This document shows positions 57,794-64,000 of a stretch of DNA of 64,000 bases, piece after piece (the first letter of the stretch is position 1; each line of letters begins with the position of its first letter). The position numbers and the translations under genes were made by a program. The notes below the pieces were generated by a model that saw only the letters and a program-made list of their open reading frames with translations, searched no databases and had not been told where the DNA came from. Origin of the DNA: Dryobates pubescens (lineage: Eukaryota > Chordata > Aves > Piciformes > Picidae); assembly GCF_014839835.1 (NCBI RefSeq), contig NC_071633.1, positions 19,707,001-19,771,000 of the forward strand, given 5' to 3'.

Positions 57794-60590
57794 GGCGCCA
57801 GGGGATGCTCCTGCTCCTCTTCCTCCCTCCCTGCAGCAGCACAGAAAGAAAACTCGCGGAACCTCCGCAGCCTCTGCTCCTGCACTGCCTCGGAAGAGCA
57901 CAAAAACAAAGACAAGAGTTTCAGCCCCCAGGACGGCAGCAGCTCTCCTGCTGGAAGCAGCCAAAGGTGAGAGCAGGCTCTTGTGCAGCCTCCCTCTCCG
58001 CCCTGCCGTGGGCAAATCCTGCTGCCAGGCTCTCACTGGCTGCCACAGTGGCTCCACCACAAACCCCAGTGCTGGGTGCCAGCTCAGCCCCTTGGCACAG
58101 CTGGTGGAACCCGCTCAGCGATGGCACCCAGGGCGCAGAGCCCACGCAGCCAACAGCCACGGGAGGGAACGTGGAGAGCAGCCAAGGGGAGCCCCCAAGG
58201 GCTTTGGGGTTGTGTTTAGTGGGGCAGCAAGAAACAGCTGGGGGTGCAGGAGAGGGGAATGCCACGGCAGGATGCCATCCCCTTCCCTTCCACCCTTGAA
58301 AGGATGTGATTAATGCAGGGGGCAGAGGGACCTGTGGGCATGCTCCAGCGAGGAGGGCTGAGCCCTCGCTTGAGGGAATGGCCACCCAGCGCTCCAGCTG
58401 GGCAAGAGGCCACCAGCAGTGACAACCTTATGGGGTGGCACTGGCTTGCCCTCATGTCCTTGGCTGCCCAGATGCTGCCATCTCCATCCCACCACGCTGC
58501 ACATCAGGCCCAGATGCCAGCTCTCCCCAGCACCCACCCACCACACCCTGCCACCCGCTCCCAAAGGCACATCCCTTTACCTAAGGGCTGGGTAAAAGGT
58601 TGGCCAGCGGTGCCCAGAAGTGCCTGTCACTGGCTGGGCACTGCAGCTCCAGTGCCTCTCCAGCTGTTGGGTTGGCAGCAGCTTTTCCTTCTCCGTCCCC
58701 GAGGTCGTTTTCCCTCCTGGCCACCCCTGCAGCCAAGGCAACCTGATCCAGCCTGACCCAGGAGTGTTATCCAAGACGGCACAGAGCTCCCTCCCACCCC
58801 TCTGCCTGCAGCCTGCACCTACCTCCGGGCAGCTGCCTCAGAAACAGAAGCAGGAGAGGAAAGGAAAATCATTTCCAGAAGCTTTTGCTTCTAGGGAATG
58901 GCTGGGAAGGGACTCCTGGCACAGCTCTCGAGGCTGAGTCCCTGCTGCAAGCTGCAACCCCTCACGGAGGGAGCTCGGCAGAGCTGAGCCCCTGCCCGGC
59001 TGCTTTGGCTCTTCTGCTGGTTTGACTGAGTGTATTTTGGAGGGGTTCACTTTGCTTCAGCCTCACTCTAACCAGGCTGCTTGGGTCCCCCTTGGGTCAT
59101 CCCCAGGGCTGCAGGACCAGTGGGGGCTGCTGGCACCTGAGTGCTGAGCACCCTTGCAGAGGCGAGCAGCTGCATGGGGCTGGTGCAGCTCCCAGCAGTG
59201 CAGGAAGCTCTCCAAACCTGGGATTCCCATCCCCTTCCCATGCCCTACAGGCTGGTCCCAGCAGTCCTCCCCCCGCCCAGGGGTGAGCAGGGGCTTCCCA
59301 GCAATCAGAGACTTAGGAGTTTTCCCAGCCTGTATCCAGGGAAAGCTCCTGACAGCCCCAATCCCTGAACCCAAAGACTCACCCCAGGAGGTGCTGCTCT
59401 TCAGGAGGGCCTTGGGATGGCTGAATCCACCAGGAGAATCCTTGCCTGAGAGAGGTTAGTCCCTGGAGAGGCCCTTGCCTACAGGATGAATCTTCCCCTT
59501 CAGCTCAGGCGATGTCCAGCAGGAGATGGAAGGAAAACTGGGCTGATTGTATTGGGGTGAGCAGCTCCCAGCTGCCAGGAGGGGAGAAAAGGTCACATCC
59601 AAGCTGAGGAGAAAGGACCAGGAGAAGCCAAGGCTTGGAGGCGAGGTGCAGGGCGATGAGAGATTCACCAGGGAAGCACTGGAGGGACCACAGCAGTCTG
59701 GGTGCAGGGGAGAGGGCTGGGTGTGAAGTGCCAAAGAGGTTACAGCTCCCATGGGGTACCCCCCCAAAAGCTATCAGGGTTATTATGGACCTAAAACCAC
59801 TCAAATAAAGGGAAGAAACGTTACAAAATGAGGAAGGAGGACTGGTTCCTGCAGCAGGGAAGACAGCAGCCAGGCTGTAGGACCTGTGCTGCCCAAGGCA
59901 GCCCACAGCCTGGGAAAGGCAGCAAGGGGAAGCCAGTGAAGCCTTGTGGTGATCCAGAGCTCCTGGGGAGCCTAGAGCCAAGGGGCAGGAGGCAGGAGTC
60001 CTGGGCTGGGCTGGGAGCCTCTCCTGAGGCTCTGTAAATCTTTTTTACTTGGCTACAAACCATGCAGAAATGGGGAAGGGAGACCAGAAAAATCCCCTCA
60101 GGGATGAGGTTGCGGTTCCTGGTGCACCAGGAGAGTTTAATCCCCCAGGGCAGGGCAGGGTGGGAGGCAGTGGGAGCCCTACAAGTCCTGCAGAGCTGCA
60201 GCAGGCTCAGCAGTTCCTCACTGCTCCCCCGGAGCAGGCTGGGGGGGGGGAGGGGGCTGCCTGCTGGGGCTTGCTGGGCAGCAGCAGCAGCTCAAGGCAA
60301 AGCTCTGTCACAAGGTGCAGGATTAAATCACATCCACGGGGTGGGAGAGGGGCCACGAACTGCTCCAAGATGGGATTAGAGGAACCCAGGAGGAGGGAGG
60401 GGGAGAGGGGGCTACACTTGGGTGGGATCCCGGGGGGATGTGTTTAAGCCTTCCTTAACAAGCAGCCCAAGCCTCCTCCCCATCCCCAGAGGAAAAGCCC
60501 TGCAGGGGGGGAGCAGCTCAGCGTTTTGCCAAGTCACAGCAGGGGTTAGGGCTGGAGCCCCTTCCCCGCCCTCTTCCCAGCTCCTTTTAC

Positions 60591-60877
60591 CTGGGGTGGA
60601 GCCGTGGCGCCGTCGGGGGTCGCAGCAGGACCTGGCTCCTGCCAGCAGCCCGGCGCCGAGCTTGGCCTCCGCTGGCCAACGACAACCTCCTCTCCTTGAG
60701 CCGTCCCAGGAGCACAAACACTTGGGGCTGCTCCTCCTGACTTGCAGCCAGCCGAGCCGGATGCTTCCCACAGAGGGATCTGCACACTTCTGAGTCTCCT
60801 CCTCTGCCAAACGGGACATCTGCTCCCCCCTCCTGACCCCACAGGTCTGCAGCGGCCTCAGGCTCTTCATCTGACAT
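60591..60877 (-). other. Candidate minus-strand first exon (ATG to splice donor)
   Basis: An ATG opens 95 codons (MSDEEPEAAADLWGQ...) that run to CCCAG|GTAAAA, a fair donor. I recognise no family. It lies 2.8 kb upstream of the GH31-like start on the same strand and could instead be a non-coding exon of that gene, or chance, since the overlapping frames are open too. Confidence 0.15.
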
Positions 60878-62419
60878 CTGCTGAGGCTTCCCCAGCCCCC
60901 TGGGTGTGGGGGGACACATCTGCCCCCTCCAAGGGCTCCGATTTCCAAACCCTCCAGGACTTCTCCTGGGGTGGGTGGCTGCAGCTCCCTGGGGCTGCTG
61001 CTGCCCAGGGAAGGGAGGAGCAGCTGGGAACACTTCTAACCCAGCAGCACCAATAAGCAGAGCTCAAAAAGCAAAGCTTTTGGGGGCAAGCATCCAGAAA
61101 TCAGGGACTAGGGCTGATTCCCACTGGGACTGGGGTTCTGCTTCTCAGCAGACCCTGAAGGTCACACACAGAGCCCTGCTGCCACCTTTCATCCCCTCTG
61201 GGCAAGCAGAGCACAGGAGGAGCTGCAGGGATCTGCCAGAGGTGAGGAGCAGAGGGCTGGCTGCTCGTGGAGGGGACCTGCCCTCACCATCAATATTTTC
61301 CTGCAGCCTCAGAGCAGCAGAGGTGGCAGCCAGAGGCTCCCAGCAGCACCCCAAGGCCTCCCTGGGGGCTGTTTGGGGCTCTCAGTGCTGCTTTATTTGA
61401 ATAAAGAATAAAGGAGAGAGGGAGGGAGGTGAGGGCTGGCCAAGAGCAAGAGGAAACTGCTGGCAGCAGCAAAAGGGCCTCCAGGACTTGGGCTCTCTCC
61501 TCCAGGTGCCCTGGGGAAGCAGCCTCATCCCCCAGGCTCTGGCCAAGCTCAGGCTCTGGGCAGGGGGCAGCAGGATGTGCACCAAGCTTGGGGACATACA
61601 GACAGCACTGGGAAGCTGCTGCTGGGGTCAGGCCTCTCCCCCCACACCCTGCCTGCCTGCCCCAGCAGCTGTCTGCATCCCTCCACAGCCTGTCTGAGCT
61701 CTCAGGGAGGTCCCACACCGAGCAGCAGCTTTTGGGGCAGGGGCACAGTGCAGTCCCCCCCCCCACCCAGGCCCAGCCACTGCCTGTGGCAGGGGCTCGA
61801 TGCAGTTGGGAAGCCACAGGCTGCCAACCCCAGCTGCCAATGGGATGGAAGCAGCCCCCTGGTGCCCCTTGTCCTCCCCTCAGCCCAGGCAAAGGCTGCT
61901 ATTTAGGGGACCCCCGGGCTGGTGAGACCCCCAGTGCACAGGGACCAAGCCTTGAGCCCAGCACACCACAAAACTCACCCAAAGCACTGAAGTGGGAGAG
62001 AGGAGCCTGCCCTGCTGGGGAGAGCCACCTCTGCTGTGCTCTTGCCCTCCTGCACCCTGAGCTCCAGCACCCCCTGGGCTGCACATCCTGGAGCCAGGCA
62101 GGGAGCCTGCCAGCACCCAGCCTGCCTCAGCTTTTCTGCTCTGAGCTTAACCCAGAGCAGCTGAGCTCAGCAGAGACCAGGAGAGGCTGTGCCTGCTCTG
62201 AGTGTTTAAAGGCTGCACCTGCTTGGAGGGTGTCACAGACAGCTCTGCTTCCCCCTTCACCCCCAGGAAGTGCTCTGGGGCTGGGGCAAGGCCAGGCCCA
62301 GCCCAGGTTTTGATCCTCCAGGTGAAGTGCCCCAAAAGCCCAAATCCATTGTTTTTAATTGAAGAAACAAACCAACCCCCCAACCAACAACCCCCAAGCA
62401 GCAACAAAACAACCCAAAG

Positions 62420-62655
62420 CAAATTAGGTTGGACAGGAGGAACAATTCCTTCCCAGGAAGGGCTCCCAGGCTCTGGAACAGGCTGCCCAGGGACTCAGGG
62501 AGGTGGTGGAGCCTCCATCCCGGGAGGGGTTTGAAAGCTGCAGGATTGTGGTGGCAGTGGCTCAGCAGCACTGTTGGGGTTGTGAGCTCCAGGTGAGTGC
62601 TTGGCCTTGATGAGCTCAAAGGACTCTTCCCACCTCAACCCTTCCGTGAGTCCAT
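62420..62655 (+). mobile_element. CR1 LINE 3' fragment, intergenic
   Basis: Plus-strand blocks: GGAACAATTCCTTCCCAGGA, CTCTGGAACAGGCTGCCCAG, CCTCCATCCCGGGAGGGGTT, GATGAGCTCAAAGGACTCTT. It directly follows an A/C-rich tract (62362-62420). Confidence 0.88.
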
Positions 62656-63570
62656 GGCCCAAGGGCCATGCTTGAAGCTGTCTGTGGCACAGGGAAAGCC
62701 TGGGGCAGCGTTCAGCATCCCCAATGGTTTTCAACCCCTCTCAAGCTGTACTCTTGGTGCAGCCCTGAGCTGCTGGGGTTGGGGTGGGTGAGGGAGGTTG
62801 GAGGCTCTGTCTTCATAGACACCAGGCTCTTCTGTCCCCATCCTTTGTGGTCAGGCTGCTCCAGTCCCCAGCCCAGCACCTCCCCAAAGCAGCTCTTTCC
62901 CAGCCTCGAGCAGCAAACACCTCTGCAGCTCCTGCTGCCAGAACACAGAGTCCAAGCCTGGGCTCCCTGGGAAGTCACAACCCCCCCCCAAATGACCCCA
63001 GACCACCACCACCCCCCCCCGAGCCCTCAGCAGCTCCCCCCAGCTCCCCAGCCCCGGGTCTGCTCTGCTCATGAGAGCTGGGATGAGCCAGCATCTCCAG
63101 TGCACCCCCACGGGCTGTCCCCCAGGGCACTCGCCTTGCCCCGCGCTGGGGCTGCCCTGCAGCCCTGGGAGGGCTGGGGGTGGGTGACCAAAGGCGAGAG
63201 AAAGCCCTTGGCTGGGCACAGGCAGCCCCGGGAGCCGTCTCTGGGGGCTGGGGGGGGACAGGGCTGTCTGTGGAGGTCTGCAGCGGGGAGGGGAGCTGGG
63301 GCGAGCAGCCCCCCAGGCTCCGATGCTCCGGAGGAAGCCTCAGGGCACCAATCTCCGCCTGGCATTTCCCAGCGCGGAGCTGGAGGGAGCCAGGAGGGCA
63401 GGCGGGGGGCTGGTGGAGGACACAGGAGATGTCCGACCCTGATTGAAGCGGTGCACTCCCCCCGTGCACCCCTGGGCCACCACCTCCGGGAAGGGGAGAG
63501 AGCAGGGCGGCACAAGCCCAGCGCCAGGCGCGCAGGCACGACAGCGTCTCGGGCAGAAGCCAGCTTGGGT

Positions 63571-63576
63571 TTTATT
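63571..63576 (-). terminator. Minus-strand poly(A) signal, gene lying to the right of the window
   Basis: The minus strand reads GCGACAATAAAACCC. The flanking 63577-64000 has no recognisable coding exon and could be 3' UTR of a minus-strand gene that starts beyond the window. Its identity cannot be told. Confidence 0.35.
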
Positions 63577-64000
63577 GTCGCAGGAGAGAGCAGCAGACAG
63601 CACAAGGAGGTGTCCCTGCCCGCGGCAGGGGCTTGGAGCTGCATGAGCTGCGGGGCTGCTTCCAGCCCGGCTCGGTGTGTGGTGGTCACTGCGGGGGCAC
63701 ACAGCTGTGTGACACCAGCGCAGCCACCTGGGCTCTGCACCAGGAGGGGGAGAAAGGAAGCCGCAGGGAGAAGATGCCCCCAGCTGCCGGCCCTGCCTCT
63801 GCCCAGCTCTCGGGGCCTGGGCACCTTCCCTTCGCGGGCAGGGCAGTGAAGGGGCTCCTGCAAGGAGCATCATTTGCACCTCCAGCGTCAGCTCAGCTGC
63901 AGCCATGCTTGGGTTTGGCACAGCGCAGCAGCGGCAGGGAGAGGAGCAGCCCCCGGCGCTGCCCGGCACGCAGGAGCCAGAGCGCAGCCTGAGCTCCCAG

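Larger units (their letters stand above)
57794..64000. other. 5' flank of the GH31-like gene and unassigned right end
   Basis: I recognise no conserved protein in these 6 kb. Long frames (for example 61429-62313 plus and 62668-63849 plus) are proline/serine/alanine-rich and look random. Present are the GH31-like promoter region, an exon-like minus-strand segment at 60591-60877, AATAAA on both strands at 61392-61412, one CR1 fragment at 62420-62655, an A/C-rich tract at 62362-62420, and a minus-strand AATAAA at 63571. Confidence 0.5.

Noticed and set aside
62668-63849. 393-codon plus-strand frame near the right end
   Set aside because: Pro/Ser/Ala/Gly-rich, starts inside a CR1-adjacent region, no domain and no splice or start context of note.

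Overview
The window looks like a GC-rich, gene-dense piece of a bird genome, probably a microchromosome-like segment. The signs are short introns, CpG-rich first exons, at least twelve 5'-truncated CR1 LINE copies, many G-rich minisatellites, and coding exons that read as clear vertebrate orthologues. The order B4GALNT4 > PKP3 > < SIGIRR < ANO9 matches human 11p15.5. The species cannot be fixed from sequence alone. The CR1 density would suit a CR1-rich lineage such as woodpeckers and relatives, but that is only a hint.

Layout from left to right. 583-3442 (+) holds the last six coding exons of B4GALNT4, with a poly(A) signal at 4149. About 5 kb of intergenic DNA with CpG-rich segments follows. 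9365-16310 (+) is a complete 13-exon PKP3. 18068-20832 (-) is a complete 9-exon SIGIRR, converging on PKP3 with poly(A) signals about 230 bp apart. 25924-40193 (-) is a complete 23-exon ANO9 that contains an 0.8 kb hairpin-forming minisatellite. 45396-46268 (+) is a small Topors-like RING gene with an arginine-rich tail. 47254-57793 (-) is a 10-exon GH31 glycosidase-family membrane protein related to MYORG, whose catalytic residues look lost. From 57.8 kb to the end I recognise no protein gene, although a minus-strand transcript may end near 63.57 kb.

Exon boundaries were chosen by hand from AG/GT splice signals, codon phase and remembered human protein sequences. In all four complete multi-exon genes every exon joins in phase. 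The predicted lengths are PKP3 825 aa (human 797), SIGIRR 413 aa (human 410), ANO9 785 aa (human 782) and the GH31-like protein 689 aa (MYORG 714). Functionally these are neighbours rather than a pathway: LacdiNAc glycan synthesis, desmosomes, damping of IL-1/TLR signalling, a TMEM16 membrane protein, a ubiquitin/SUMO-type RING protein and a glycosidase-fold protein. PKP3, SIGIRR and ANO9 are all epithelial genes in mammals.

I saw no retroviral or other virus-like element. The interspersed repeats recognised are all CR1 LINE fragments. The rest is tandem repeats and simple sequence.
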